Assembly: GCA_002917775.1 (NCBI GenBank)
Contig: KZ627158.1
Coordinates: 344,578 to 408,577 of the forward strand
DNA length: 64,000 nt
Direction of reading: 5' to 3'
DNA from: Glaciozyma antarctica PI12
Taxonomy: Eukaryota; Basidiomycota; Microbotryomycetes; Kriegeriales; Camptobasidiaceae
Below the pieces are notes generated by a model. It did not search any database. It worked only from the letters and a program-made list of their open reading frames with translations, and was not told the DNA's origin. A program made the position numbers and the translations under genes. The stretch's first letter is position 1, and the number at the start of each line of letters is the position of its first letter. Below are positions 22,535 to 34,847 of the stretch, piece by piece.

Positions 22535-24439
22535 TCACAGCGACGCCCGCCCCAGCAAGATCTTGAGGTCGAGCAGCACCTGCGAAGTCGGTGGTAAGAC
22601 GCGCTGCTGAACTGTGCTGTAGAGAAAACGTACATGTCTCAACGCTCGCGTCCATGCCTCGTCGCTCCCAAATTGCAGTTTGATCGAGACGTCGCCAATC
22701 TTGTCCTTCTGCACGCTGCGTTTCCCCGGACTCAACAATGGCGCGACAGAAGCGAGCGAAACATAGCTCACAAATGAGGTAGCTTGACGGTGCGGTCCTT
22801 GGCCTTCACAAAGTCCATGGTCTGGCGCAGGCAATCGAGGAACGCGACCATCGCCATGTCGAACCTCCTGTTCTGCAAGATGCGGGTGACGGCGAAATCT
22901 CCCGATCCGTACCTGAGAAAGGAGAGGTTAGTCCTGTTCTACAAAGCGGGGGCAGACATAAACGCACAGCTCATAAACTGCCTTGTCGCCGCTGATCTTC
23001 TCGATGCGCGAGAACGAGCCCATTGGAACGAGGCGATACCTGAAACTTGAGTGTTAGCAGCTGATTACAGCGAGGAGCGAGACGCACGCACGTCTCGAAC
23101 GTGAACGCAAACTTGCCAGCGATGGTATGGAGGAGGAGAAGAGTGTGGCCCCATGCGGCGTTGATTTCTGGCCATTCAACCTGGATCGATGCGTCAGATA
23201 GCAGCTCCAAATAGAGAGAAGATGGTCTACCGGTGCACCAGGCAGGCGTCCCAATCGCAAGCCGTTGATCGTCCCGAAGCCAGCTTCCTGCCCGATGCAG
23301 AAGGCGTCGTCTGGGGTCTCGCGTCAGCGAAGCTAGTGGCGAAGAAGAAGTGAAAGTAAAGCTCACTGTAAACGTTGGTCTTCTGCAGCTTCTCTAGCTC
23401 TCGCACGTCGTGGGCATACCGCGTCTGCAGCGAGTTGTTACGGTCGCGTAGGGAGGCCGCCTCGAGGAGGTAGGTCGAGTGCTGCCGCCAGAAACTTCAG
23501 ACAGGTTAGCGCACGTTATGAAGGGGCGTTGAGAGAAGCAGCGCACTCTTCCTCCTCAGCTGCGAGCTCTGCCTCCTCGGCATCGAGCTCCGCCTTCTCC
23601 TTGTTGAGGACCTCGCGCTCAGCTTCGACCGACTTGAGGTCTTCGACAGCCTGCTTCTCCGCCTTCTTGAGCTGCAAGCACAAAGCGAGTCAGTCCAACT
23701 TCTCGCCAGCATTCGTAGCCAGACGCACCTTCGCAATCTCCCTCGCCAGCACATCCCTCCCCACCACTCCCTCCTCCCTCCGCTTCCCAACCTCCCTCTC
23801 AAACCCAATAAGCCTATCCCTATCCCTCTTTCCCTCCTCCAGTTCCTTCCCCATCAGCGCCAGCAACCCCTCCATACACTCCGTGCACAGCGGGTGGTCC
23901 ACCGACGTATTCGCCGAAAGGATGTTGTACAGCTGCCCCAGCTGCGCCAACCTCGGCGTAAGAGGTGTAGCCTGCACCTCCTCACTCTCCTCATTCGTGA
24001 CCGCCCCTCCTCCTTGGTTCTGTCCCTGCGCCTCGGCAGCAGCAGCGGCGGTGCGGGCGGGTCGGACGACGCTCTCGGTGAGGACGACAAAGGATTCTGC
24101 GGGGCCGAGGGGATTCGAGTAGGGGTTGGTGACGCGAACGGGAGGGAGGGTGGGCCGGTGAGAGCTGGAGCTGCTGCTGGCGTACGAGCGTGGAGGAGTT
24201 GTAGAGGTGTCGTAGAGGGGTCGAAGGGAGGGCGGTAGGCGCGAGATGTTGGGGGTGGTGAAGGCAGAGGGAGGGTGTCGTTCTGAAAGAGAAGCTGTGG
24301 TTCCTGCTTGTTAGCTGAGTCCTCGCGAGGAGGTGGGGAGCGGCGGACCTGAGATGATATCGTAGGCGGAAGGGGACAACGCTGTGATAGAGTCCTCGAG
24401 CAGGAGAGGTTGCCTACACCGTTGACACGCTCCCGCCAT
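22535..24439 (-). CDS. ATG6: Atg6/Vps30 (Beclin 1)
   Basis: Subunit of the Vps34 phosphatidylinositol 3-kinase complexes for autophagy and vacuolar sorting. N-terminus MAGACQRCRQPLLLEDSIT has the CxxC pair seen in many Atg6 proteins. A helical segment HPLCTECMEGLLALMGKELE leads into a long coiled coil with many Glu/Lys (23530-23780). The C-terminal BARA domain follows: TNVYNDAFCIGQEAGFGTIN, GLRLGRLPGAPVEWPEINAA, WGHTLLLLHTIAGKFAFTFE, YRLVPMGSFSRIEKISGDKA, YELYGSGD and KIGDVSIKLQFGSDEAWTRA. These are diagnostic for the family. About eight introns; length near 470 residues, normal for fungi. Its start lies 101 bases from that of MED14. Confidence 0.93.
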
Positions 24440-24540
24440 TGCTCGCAGAGTCACAGAGTGGCAGAGTCGAGAGAGAGAGGTCGTGGTGAAAGGGACAAGG
24501 AGGAGGTGCGCCAACAGAACGCCTCTCTTCCTCCGCCAAC
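24440..24540. promoter_or_regulatory. 101-bp spacer between ATG6 and MED14 starts
   Basis: The two start codons face away from each other across about 100 bases, so leaders and core promoters must overlap or share elements. No named site is identified. Confidence 0.4.
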
Positions 24541-27500
24541 ATGGAGGTCTCTGAGGCACCGCTTGCGAATGGGCTAGCGGGCTTCAGTAGCCTAGAGCTT
24601 GCTCTCACCAACGGGAACGGTTTCACCAACGGCCACGCCGACCCTCCCCCCGACCTAGGCGCCCAATTCGCTTCAGAGCTGCCCGAGGTCCTCAACGACC
24701 TCATCCCTCTCTCCTTTATCGTGGAGCGCGTCGTTGGGCAAGCTTACGCAGAACTGGCGAACCTGGCGGAGATGTGCGTCCAGCGAGCGGCAGAAGCGGA
24801 GGGAGGAGCTGACGCCTAGTCGCTTGCCAGTCTTCCATCGACTCAGGACGCGGCGAGGAAGCGCGCGATAGTGGACTACGTGTTGCAGACAAGGCGGCAG
24901 ATCCTCAAGCTACTTGTACTGGTGCGGTGGAGTGCAGAGGCGGACAACGTGGGCAAGTGCATGGTGAGCTCCTTCCTTCATTCTGCGGCGCGCGGGGCAA
25001 GCTGTGGGGATGTGGGCGCAAGACCAGGAAGCTAACTGGTACGGTGCTGGGATTGCAGAACATTGTCGGCTTCTTGGGACGCCAGAACTTTGGCTTCGAC
25101 CAGACGGTCACGTCGTTGACGGACGTGAAGACGATGCTGGCTGGCGCACGGTATGGCACCTGCTCACCTCCTTGGGACTCTCGCTGATACTGCCGTTGAT
25201 AGAGTACGCAACTACGATCTTCCTACCGCCATCTCCGTCCTCACAACCGGCACCTACACGCACCTACCCTCGATTATGTCGGAGACCTTTGGAGCGGACG
25301 AGAAGCTGTCGGACCAAGCGGTGCTGAAGACGCTAAAGCAGCTGGACGAGGTGCTGAGATGGAGACTGAGCTGTGTGGAAGCGCTTCCTCAGCGGATGAG
25401 CCGGTATTGGATTGGTGAGTCGGTGTGCGGAGGAGACGAGCTGGAGTTGGGATGGAAGCTAACGCCGCTGTACGCAGCTGATGGTCGAGCGACGTTTCGA
25501 GTGGAAGGACTATGGGAGGCGAGCTTCACTTATGGCGGCGACAGCGATGATACGGAGGCCGAATGGTACCTGCTCAGTCTCAAGTTCCTATTTCGTGTGC
25601 GCGACGCACGCGGAGGTACGGCTTCTCATAGGCTGGACTACTCTACCGAAAGCTTACCTCGTCTATTTGCAGCATGGTCGAGCCTGCCAATTGGGCCGAT
25701 GAAGGAGCAGATCGTCAACTTGTGCAATCGGGAGCTCGCAAGACGTCCTGCGGCACAGGAAGCCGACGCTGCGACTGGCGAAGCTGGGATCGCGACGGAA
25801 GCACAGGATATGCCTCTTGTTCGAGGATACAACTTTTTTGCGTACGCCTTTGCTCATATGCTGCGGAGTAGAGGTCTAGCTGACGAGGCTTCGCAGAACG
25901 ACTGGCGTTGAGCTACCAAATCGAGGCGCTCTACACGCAGGCTTTCCAGCTAGCTGCGACCGCCTGGGCAGGACATTTACGGGTCGACCTCTCGAAAGAT
26001 CGCAAGACTCTTCGAGTCGACTATTGGACGTAGGTGGCTTCGTCAGGCGCGTTCCGGGAGAAGTGCTGACGTTCTCCTTTGCTTCCCTTACACCTTCCTC
26101 CCTGCCGCGACCCGTCGACCTCTTCATGCAACTCCTACCTTCCGCGCACCCAATAGTCCGGCAAGCCCGAAGCCTCAACCACAATCTCGCCAAGCTGCGG
26201 CCCCCGCAACCTCTCTCCTCAACTTCCTCTCCATCTCCTCTTCAACTCCACGCACCCGAAGCGACTCGGAACTGGACGTCACTGGTGCGAGCGCGAAAAT
26301 GATGTCAAGGGAGCGTGGGCTGGAGGCTGCACGGGCTCTAGGAATGGGAGCGAGGCCGACGTCGGATGCGGAGGACCAGCTGGCTATCGTGTGGAGCAGC
26401 GAGGGGCTACCGCAGGAGCTCAAAGTTGGCGTCAAACTGGAACTGGTGAGCCCATCGACCTTTTGGTAAGCGTGGAGAACGAGGAGCTGACGATTCTCCG
26501 TTTCGCAGGACACGGACCTCGACCTCGAAGCCCTCCTCCTGCGAACGACTTCTGTGCACGCTCGCGAAGCCACTTTACAACTGCATCGACAACTACTCGC
26601 CGACTTCGACTCGGAGGATCTCGAGCTTGTCGAGGAGGATCGCGTAGACCGAGGTGCGTAGATTTCGGGCATAGGCTTCGTCCCCTGCGGTTTCCGCGGG
26701 CCAGTGTCGTCGCAAGCGATGCTAACCTGCTTTCCTCTCCTCAGCTCGACTCATCTCAGACGACTCGGTGACCGTCGAATCGATCCCCAATATTTGCCTC
26801 CACCTCTACGGCCAGCAATCCATCCTGGCGTCCATCAACCCGGCGTCAGGACGACTTGAGCTCAAGGCCGTCGGCGAAGTGTCGACGAACTGGGAAGCTC
26901 GACTACGCAGTGCGGCCGACAAGGTCGATCGAGACCGGAAGCTGGCGGGAGAGACTCTATTGCGAGTGCGCGCTGCCGAACGTCTTTTCCCACTTCCTTC
27001 TTCGGGCACGGCTGACGCTCGACATCCTCGTAGTCTATCCTCGACGAAGTCGAAAGCCGAGCTGCGTACCTCGGACTACAAACCACTCGCCGCCTCCCTA
27101 TCCGAACTCAGGACCTCATCAAGTTCGGCACGCCCACCCGAACCTACCTTTTTGTGCTGCTCCCCAAGCTTCCGTGGCACTACCTGGTTCTCGTCCTCGG
27201 CGAAGAAGGCTTCCGGTTTGCCCTCATCTCCATCCGCGAAGGGTCGGATACGATGCAGACTTGGCTTTGCATCGAGGAGATTGGGTGGCTTGACAAGTCT
27301 CCTGCTAGCGGAGACTGGGGTGCTGCGATATCTCCTCGCGAGAACGAGAAACCGGCGCCGTTCGGGTGAGTCCTTCGTCTTCGCTGGACGAGGAGCTTCT
27401 GCTGACTCTCTCCTCTGATCAGCCTCGAAGTCAGTATCGAAGACTTGCGAGACGTCTACCAGTACTGCGTGTTCGCACCTTTTCGCTCGTTGCCAGACGC

Positions 27501-28180
27501 CAGACTAACCCTGGCTGCCCGTAGTCGACGAATCGCCTTTTTCAAGGTCGAGCAGCAGCTCCACATCCGCCGGATCCCCTACAAGCCCGTCGCCTCAGTC
27601 TCCACCCTCTCCACTCCTGCCGGCTCTCCCTCTGCCACCGCAGCCCTCTCTCTCCCGTCCCCTACCTCCCCTTCGACCTCGAGCCGACATCACCCCCTTT
27701 CCGAATCGTCGCCCTACCTCGTCATCCAGAGCTCGGATCTTATACGTAGTACCTCGCGCGTGGCGTACCCCAATATCGCGGTTCAGTGCACCCTCAAGGG
27801 GAACACCATTCGGGTACGTCTCTGCGCTCCACTGAATCTGCGACGGCCGGCTAACGCACTCAAACAGACAACACTGCACGTTCGCTTCCGCGACCTCGCA
27901 CTCGTCAAGCCCGATCCCTCAGAACTCCCCAGCTCGATGACTTACAACCCCAAAACCTCCGTCATCACCTTCACCTCGGACGACATCGATACCTGCGTCC
28001 CGACCTTCCTGACGTGCGTTCGTCTCTCGCTCGCTGCCTCACCTCTCCTGACGCGACTGGGTTTGCAGAGCCTATTCAATCGTCGCGAGATCGATCCTCC
28101 TCGCACAGCACCGCGCTTCGCAAGCCACGAAGGGCGAAGCGGTGAACGGCGAGGACGACGTGATGAGCGGGATACCCTGA
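24541..28180 (+). CDS. MED14: Mediator complex subunit 14
   Basis: Backbone subunit joining the Mediator head, middle and tail. Start MEVSEAPLANGLAGFSSLEL. The conserved Med14 N-terminal region reads ELPEVLNDLIPLSFIVERVV, AYAELANLAEMC, RAIVDYVLQTRRQILKLLVL, NIVGFLGRQNFGFDQTVTSL, NYDLPTAISVLTTGTYTHLP and LDEVLRWRLSCVEALPQRMS. This matches the family pattern (loss of VRW, then DLP.A.D.L..G.Y..LP). The rest (25500-28180) is less conserved, with helical blocks and a Pro/Ser-rich linker near 27600. About nine introns. The stop at 28178 follows a short last exon. Total near 1,000 residues, similar to yeast Rgr1. Confidence 0.85.
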
Positions 28181-28293
28181 ACAGGACGAACGGAAACGAG
28201 GTTCTTCTCCCCACTTGTACTACACTACCACATTTTGATACCCTGTACACCCTCTACTGCATTGCACTCCCCGCATTCTCGCGAGCGACGACG

Positions 28294-30995
28294 CTAACCA
28301 TGGAACGAAGGCGCCGCGACCTGCTGCATCGAATCCCTCCCATCCGCCGTCCACGAGACGAGCACGGAGAGGACGATAAAGTGCAGACCCATCGCGTAGA
28401 GGACGAAGAGGTTGCGGGTATATCGACTGCTGAGAACGACGCTGGCGAGGCTGAGAAGGACCTTCTCGATAGGGTTGAGCATCTGTACGCCTCTTCCCCG
28501 TTCCTGCGCCTCATCAGCCCACCGTGTTTGAGGGAGAGAGGGAGGGACGTACCCGACCTCGGAAAGCTTCGAAAGGGTTGACGCTCTGCTCGTACTTGTT
28601 CTCGTACTTGCCCAGCTCCTCGTCCCCGCGCGGTAGTTGCGGGAACGCCGTACGCGAAGATCCCGCTTCGTCGCGGTAGCTCTGGAGGTACCGAACCTTC
28701 TCGTACAGCTTGAGGTTATCCGCTTGGAGAGATTTGACTTCTGTCCGGAGTTCCGAGAGAGTCTCGAATTGACGACGGAGTTCCTTTGTGGAGGAAATGG
28801 GTGGAGGGGGAGGAGGGGAGAGAGGGGGAGAGAACGTACCTCTTCGAGTTCGGCGTTGCGGGCGCGAAAACGATCTCGTTGACTCGTGATGATAGGAAGA
28901 ATAGACGTCTCTGCAGAGTTCGCGAACGGCGTCGCTGCCGGTTCCTACGCGCCCAAAACCGTGATCAGCCAACCTCGCTCGCAGTGCAAGAAGCGAGAAC
29001 GCACCTTCTTCCCGAGGTTAAGTCCCGCCAGCGGGTCCTCGCGTCCAGAAGGCGTGTTGGCGCCGCTCCCACCCCGCTCAGCAGCTGTCGAGTTGATCCG
29101 CAGCAGGTCGTTCTCCAATCGATCGTTCAACGTCGTCTGCTCCTCGAGTCGAGAATGCATGCCGTCCAGATCCGCCGCCAGCATGCGATGCGTAGAGAAA
29201 AGGAAAAGGTGCGCGACCTGCACGAGCCAGCGTCAGCGAAATCACGGAGGGAGGCGAGTGAGCACTTACGCGGAGTCCTGTGAGCTCGTCTTGGAGTCGA
29301 CGGTTCTTGGCCATCAGGAGCGTTTCGAGAGGTTTTCCGCGGTGCTGGTTCGCTTTGCCGGCGTTCGGATCCGGCATGCGCACCAGCTCGTCCGCAATCG
29401 AGTCGTCCTCCTCTCCCATCCCCGTAAACTCGACGTACTATCGGACCCCATCAGCATCACTCGCACAAACGAGGAAAAACGAGAAAGCGTACCTTCATAA
29501 TCTCCAATTCGCGCTTCACCTCGTCGTAATCCGCATACTGCCTCAACCGCTCCTTGAGCCCCTCGACAACCCTAACCACCAGAACCTTCTTCGCTCACCA
29601 TCACCAGAACCTTCTTCGCTCCCTCCCTCTGCTCCCTCTCTCCCTTCTCCGTCTGCCCATCCAGCGACCTAATAAGCCTGCTCGCTTCGCTCTGGAGGTC
29701 CGAGATCTGCGCTTCGAGTAGCTCGACACTACGTCCTCGTCAGCTTCATCCATGAGAACGGAGAGAGACGACGTACCGGCCTGCACTATCGCTCCCACTT
29801 CGAACCGCCTCGATCTCCGCGCGAAGCTTCTCGTTCCGGCGCTCGACTTCAGTGACGCGACTGTTCGCGCGCTCGAGGTCTTGCGTGATGAGATCTGCTT
29901 CTGCGAGGCGAGCTACGGTCTCTTGATCTGTATCGAGAAGTTAGCGCGTGTCGGAGGGGAGAGGGGTGAGACGGACCTTGTCGCTCCGAGTGGTCGAAGA
30001 GCTTCGCTTGGCTCGAGTCGTTCGTTGTGCGGAGCTCGCGAAGCTGGGAGCGGGCGACTGTTACTTGTCGCTGGAGATCCTTTTCGCTGTAGGAGAGATG
30101 CGTTAGGAGGTGCAGAGGGGGAGGGAGGGAGGACGAACCGCTCCTCGTAGTTCCGTAGTCGCTCGTCGTAAGTCGCGTGTAGCTCTGCCTCCTTCGCCGC
30201 GACCTTCTCCTGAATCATCTCCTCCATCTGAAATCCCTCATAAGCTGCCAACCCCCAGCGGAAAGACGGTAGAACGCACCCTCCTCTCAAACCGATCCAC
30301 CTTGTCCGCCAGCTTCATCCGCTCCTTTTCAACACTCTGCGCCTCCACCAGCTGCTGCTTCAAGAGCGCCACCTCATCCTTCTGTCTCGCGACCTCCGAC
30401 TCGAGTAGTCGCGCCTCAGAAGCTCGCGCCGTTTGGTCCTGCGCACCTCATCAGCTTCCACGCGCTGCGAGTCTCAAACGGACGCACCACCGCCGCGTCG
30501 AGGAGCGGGAATGGATCTGGAGCTTCTGCGAGGAGCTTGTACACGCTCAGGAACGAGTTCTCGGCGCCTTTGGAGCGGCGAGTGAGCGCGTCAATCTCCG
30601 TTTGGTACGCTGCAGCACCACCGCGATCAGCTTCCCTCTCCTCGCGCCGTGATACGCGCAAACGTACCCCTTAGGAGAGCCTTCAACGCAGGTCCCTTGT
30701 CCTCCTCCGGCAGCTTCTTGAACTCTACGCAGCCTCATCAGCTCCCCTGCGCGCCTTCACACCGAGAGCTACGCACCGCGCGTCTGCTCAGCCAGCTTCT
30801 TGCGCCCGACCATGTTGTCCTTCTGGTTCTCTACGATCTCGAGTCCTTGCGTGTCGAGCGTCTTCTGGAGCTCGGCGAGGTTGATTTCTGGTGGGAGGGG
30901 GTTAGGAGCAGGATGAGGTGGGGAGGGAGGTGCTTACCGCCCCATATGCGGAGTGCTTGTGAGAAGTCGTGGCCATCCTGCCCTTCGAGAGCCAT
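28294..30995 (-). CDS. COY1: Golgi coiled-coil membrane protein, Coy1/CASP type
   Basis: Golgi-resident coiled-coil protein with a C-terminal membrane anchor, involved in retrograde traffic. Start [19 protein letters not shown], then [18 protein letters not shown], the CASP N-terminal signature. A very long heptad-rich coiled coil follows over many exons (for example [60 protein letters not shown]). The CASP end is clear: [19 protein letters not shown], then a membrane segment ending with [19 protein letters not shown]. Ten or more introns. Tail-to-tail with MED14, 113 bases between stops. CASP was long known as an alternative product of the CUX1 locus in animals; here it stands alone. Confidence 0.87.
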
Positions 30996-32182
30996 TCTGC
31001 CAAAGAAGAGTTGAGGAGAGGGAGAAGGTCGTCGGAGCACGTCGACACCTCCAACTCCAGTCCAAGGCCTTCTCCCCTCTCTCTCCGGTTCCACACTCGA
31101 CACTCTGCTTTCCAAACTCTGCTCCCGCTCAATCCGACTCGGTACCTTAACGCCTCCCTCCTCGAGCGCCTCGCCCGCCCCTCATCCTCAAGCTAAGCGC
31201 GTGGTCGGCGTGACCTGACGGCGTGTGAGAGCCTCCACTGCTCCCCTTTTGGCTTACAGCTAGGTACAGGTGGTTCTCCGCTTTAAGGGCAGACCGCGAA
31301 CCCCCGCGATGAACCTCCGCTCCTTCCTCGTGCTCCTGCTCTGCGAACTGTGGTGGGCTACGGCGAACCAAGGCGAACGTTGGTCAAGAGGATTGGATGA
31401 AGCAGATCCAGGGAGGGGTGAACTTTCTGTTTAGTGGGATCTGTCCCGTCAAGGATGTCTGCTCGGGAGAAGCGATCAGTCGGCCTCAGCGCGCCCTTGT
31501 GTGTTGGTGGGAACGCACGCTTGCGGATCAGCACAAGGACCATTATGAATGTCCTTCCCCACCGTCTGATGGTGCTTCCCTGCGTTCCAGAATCTGCTCA
31601 CTCCGTTTGCGTTCAACGCGTGCCGTCGAAGAACCAGAACCAAACTGAAACGAGGAGGAAGATGATACCGATACCTATGCACGGGTCGTAGAACGCTGGC
31701 TGGGTGTACCACCAGGAGTCGTCGGAAGTAGCGCGTCGAACGAGGGTATAGAGGATTGAGGAGCTCGAGAGGGAGGGAGTGGAGATGTTTTCTGCGCAGA
31801 GTTGGCTCTTTTTTTTGCTTGCACGCAGGGCAGTTTTCATTCCAGCCAGATTATCATGAGAGGCGACTCAGCTCAGCAGCAGAGGACTGGAAAAATGGAG
31901 AGGGAAGGGAGATAGACGACGGAGCTCCGCAACGCCGCGGAGGTGAATCTGCGAGGGACCTCGCTGCACGACGGCAGCCGAGCGTCGCAGCTCGTGCGAT
32001 AAAACAGCTGGAGATCAACGCTCAACGCTCAACGCTGAGGCGGTACTGCTCCTGCTTGAGAGGGGAGTATTCGAGCAGGGATTCCCCCGCCTTTTAGCGC
32101 AGCTCGGTTTGCCTTGAACGGCCCTGGGGCCGTCCTTTGCTTCTTATCCTCTTCCCCTCACGCACACCGCCAGCAAGTCAGG
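30996..32182. other. Intergenic, COY1 to DLD1
   Basis: About 1.2 kb between divergent genes. It includes the small open frame at 31613-31840 listed separately, and a short direct repeat (about three copies of a 7-base CAACGCT unit near 32013-32035). Otherwise no supported feature. Confidence 0.45.
31613..31840 (-). CDS. Possible small single-pass membrane protein (weak)
   Basis: A 75-residue open frame with ATG start. The first half is basic and Ser-rich. The second half has a Trp/Tyr-rich stretch (DDSWWYTQPAFYDPCIGIG) running into a hydrophobic helix (IIFLLVSVWFWFFDGTR), ending with a short charged tail. That layout is plausible for a tail-anchored peptide. No family recognised, and base composition is lower in GC than flanking genes. 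It may also be a chance frame, or the last exon of a larger unrecognised gene. Confidence 0.25.
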   Translation of the reverse strand: MKTALRASKKKSQLCAENISTPSLSSSSILYTLVRRATSDDSWWYTQPAFYDPCIGIGIIFLLVSVWFWFFDGTR

Positions 32183-34645
32183 ATGTACCGATCGAAGGTA
32201 CTCAGCTCCCTACGGCGCCCATCGCCCAACACCCTCCGCCAACTCTCGACACGCCCCCACCCTCTTGCCTCCAAAGCAACTCCTCGCGGCCCAGTCCTCG
32301 CAGGTCAAACTCCCCCTTCCCTCCAGCCTCGCCAGCAGCGGTGGTCCACCCTGACCGCACTCATCATCGCCACGTTTACGGGCGCGACGACGTTCGTGGT
32401 CGGGCTTCAGACGGGAAAGGGCGGCGAGAAGGAGGAGACGAAGCTAGTGTACAAGGAGCCTACGCAGGAGGGCTTCAACAGCGGTATGAAGGGGCTTGAG
32501 AGCTTCCTTCCTGCAGACTGTATCGATTGTAGTCGCGAGGCTCTCCTGGCCCACGGGCATTCTGACTGGGCCTGTGAGTCCGCGCGCGCGTGGGCTCAAG
32601 GAGGGAGCTGATGGCGTGGACAGACCATGATCCTACGGGCTTGCCCGGCGCGGTATTGTACCCTCGTTCGACGGAAGACGTCGTGAGGATCGTCAAGCTG
32701 GCGGCGCAGTACGCGATCCCACTCATCCCCTTCTCGGGCGGAACTTCTCTCGAAGGTGCGCTTCTCCTCATTCGCCGTGAGGGACGAGTGCTGAAAGAAC
32801 GCAGGGCACACGTCGGCGCAGACTTACCTCTCTAACCCGAGCGATAAGGTCGCCAACGACAAGCTGGCGAAGAGAGAGACGGTCACTCTCGAGGACCTCA
32901 ACGCTGGCCTCGCCTGGAGCCTGGATTTCAGCGAGAATATGGGAAATATCCTCGCTGTGCATGGTGAGCTTGCGGGGGAGCTTTGCGAGGCGTAGAGATC
33001 TTGCTGAGCCGCCTCCAGCCGACGATTTGGATGTGGTTGTCCAGCCTGGAGTCAGTTACGATGCGCTCAACTTGACGCTCAAGGAGGATGGAATCCCGCT
33101 CTTCTTCCCCGTGGATCCTGCTCCGTATGTCTCTGCGCGACGTGCTTGAGCTAGCACCCTAACACCCTCTCTTCCCACAGCGGAGCAATGATCGGCGTGC
33201 GTCCCAGCGAGCTCGTCTTTGATCGCTTCGACTTACTCTCTTTGCGCAGGGAATGGTCGGAACTGGCGCATCAGGCACGAACGCCGTTCGCTACGGCACA
33301 ATGCGCGAGAACGTCATCAAGTTCGTCTCCTTTTCCCTTCGCAACTCGCGCAGCTTCTAACCCCCTTCCTCCCAGCTTGACCGTCGTTCTCCCGAGCGGC
33401 GAAGTAATCAAAACGCGCCAACGCGCCAAGAAGTCCTCTGCCGGACCCGACCTCTCAAAGCTCTTCATCGGCAGCGAAGGCACGCTCGGTATCATTGTCG
33501 AAGCGACGCTCAAGCTCTCAAGCTCTCCTCCCCTTCTACCGTCGCTGTCACGGCATTCCCGACGATTCAGCATGCGGCGGATGCGGTGCGAGATATCATT
33601 CAGCAGGGCGTGGGAGTGGCGTGTGTCGAGCTGTTGGACGAGGTCATGGTCAAGGCGATCAATGCCAAGGGAGGTGGAATCGTCTGGGAGGAGAAGCCTA
33701 GGTGTGTTTTGACTTCCTGCGTTCAGAAGAACTCGTCTGATGCTCGCTTCGCAGTCTTTTCCTCAAGTTTAGCGGAACGGAGGGACAGATCAAGAGTGAT
33801 GTCGAGCGGACTCGTGCGTTCTTTGCTTTCTTCGCAGCGACGGAAGCTAACGACGTTACACAGGACAAATCTCCAAGACCAACAACGGCAGCAAGTTTAC
33901 CTTCGCACGAAACGACGCCGAGGCAGAGCACATCTGGTACAGTCGCAAGGTTGCACTCTGGAGTGCTCTAGACTACGTTCCTGGTTCTCGCTGCTGGGTG
34001 ACGGATGTCTGTACGTGCTTTCGCTGCTCCCTCTCACGCTTGCTGATGCGTCCGTGCAGGCGTGCCGATCTCGAACCTCCCCCAGCTCGTCGCGGAGACG
34101 AAGGCGGACCTCGAGGCCCAAGGCATCTGCGGCCCGTAAGCGCTTGCTTTCTTGGAACGTCTCATTCTGACCCCTCGCCCTTAGTATCGTCGGTCACGCG
34201 GGAGACGGCAACTTCCAGTCCGTTTCGCTCCCTCCTCGCTCATCTTCGCAAGACTAACGGACCTCTCGCAGCGCTCTCCTCCTCTTCAGCAACGACGAAG
34301 AGCACGAGAAGGTCAAGGGTCTCGTCCACCGCATGGTCGAGCGCGCACAACGGCTCGACGGTACCTGCACGGGTGAGCACGGTGTCGGGATCGGAAAGAA
34401 GGTACGTCCGCCTCTCGCATTCTCGTTTCGCGGACACTGATGGGGGCCCAGGCGTACCTTGAGAATGAGCTGGGAGCGGGAACGATTGATCTTATGCGCA
34501 AGATTAAGCAGACGATCGATCCTCAGAATATCATGGTGCGTCCCTGTTTCGAAAGGGAGGAGGGGAGGGCTGATCTCGTTCTCGACGGTAGAACCCTGGC
34601 AAGCTCGTACCCGAGCTTGGTGCGGGGTGTGGACACGGTCATTAA
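32183..34645 (+). CDS. DLD1: D-lactate dehydrogenase (cytochrome c), mitochondrial
   Basis: FAD enzyme of the VAO/GlcD family oxidising D-lactate and reducing cytochrome c, in the inner membrane facing the intermembrane space. N-terminus MYRSKVLSSLRRPSPNTLRQ is Arg-rich with no acidic residue, like a mitochondrial presequence, and a hydrophobic stretch TLTALIIATFTGATTFVVGL would anchor it. FAD-domain motifs: PGAVLYPRSTEDVVRIVKLA, IPLIPFSGGTSLEGH, VQPGVSYDALN, GAMIGGMVGTGASGTNAVRY and LFIGSEGTLGIIVEATLKL. C-terminal motifs: GHAGDGNFHALLLF (His motif), GTCTGEHGVGIGKK and TIDPQNIMNPGKLVPELG. About nine introns. The frame is broken in one exon by an 8-base direct duplication at 33509-33524; the conserved sequence continues in another frame (STVAVTAFPTIQHAADAVRD). 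Whether this is real is unknown. Confidence 0.9.
33509..33524. repeat. 8-bp tandem duplication inside DLD1
   Basis: CTCAAGCT occurs twice in direct tandem in an exon. The unit is not a multiple of three, and the family motif upstream and the one downstream lie in different frames on its two sides. Confidence 0.85.
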
Positions 34646-34847
34646 GGAGTATCCTTGTTGAGAACTGTATTGCAAATTCGAAGGCGAAGAGGTCGTATTC
34701 CTTATCTCGCATAGCCACCTGCGAGAAGCTCCTCCCTTCTTCGAATCCTCCTCTCGCAGCTCCCACCTCGCCTCCCTGTACTTTCCTCCCGCCTCCAGCC
34801 CAACCCGCTTTCGCCCAAACAGCCACCATCTCATCTCAAACACGCCG

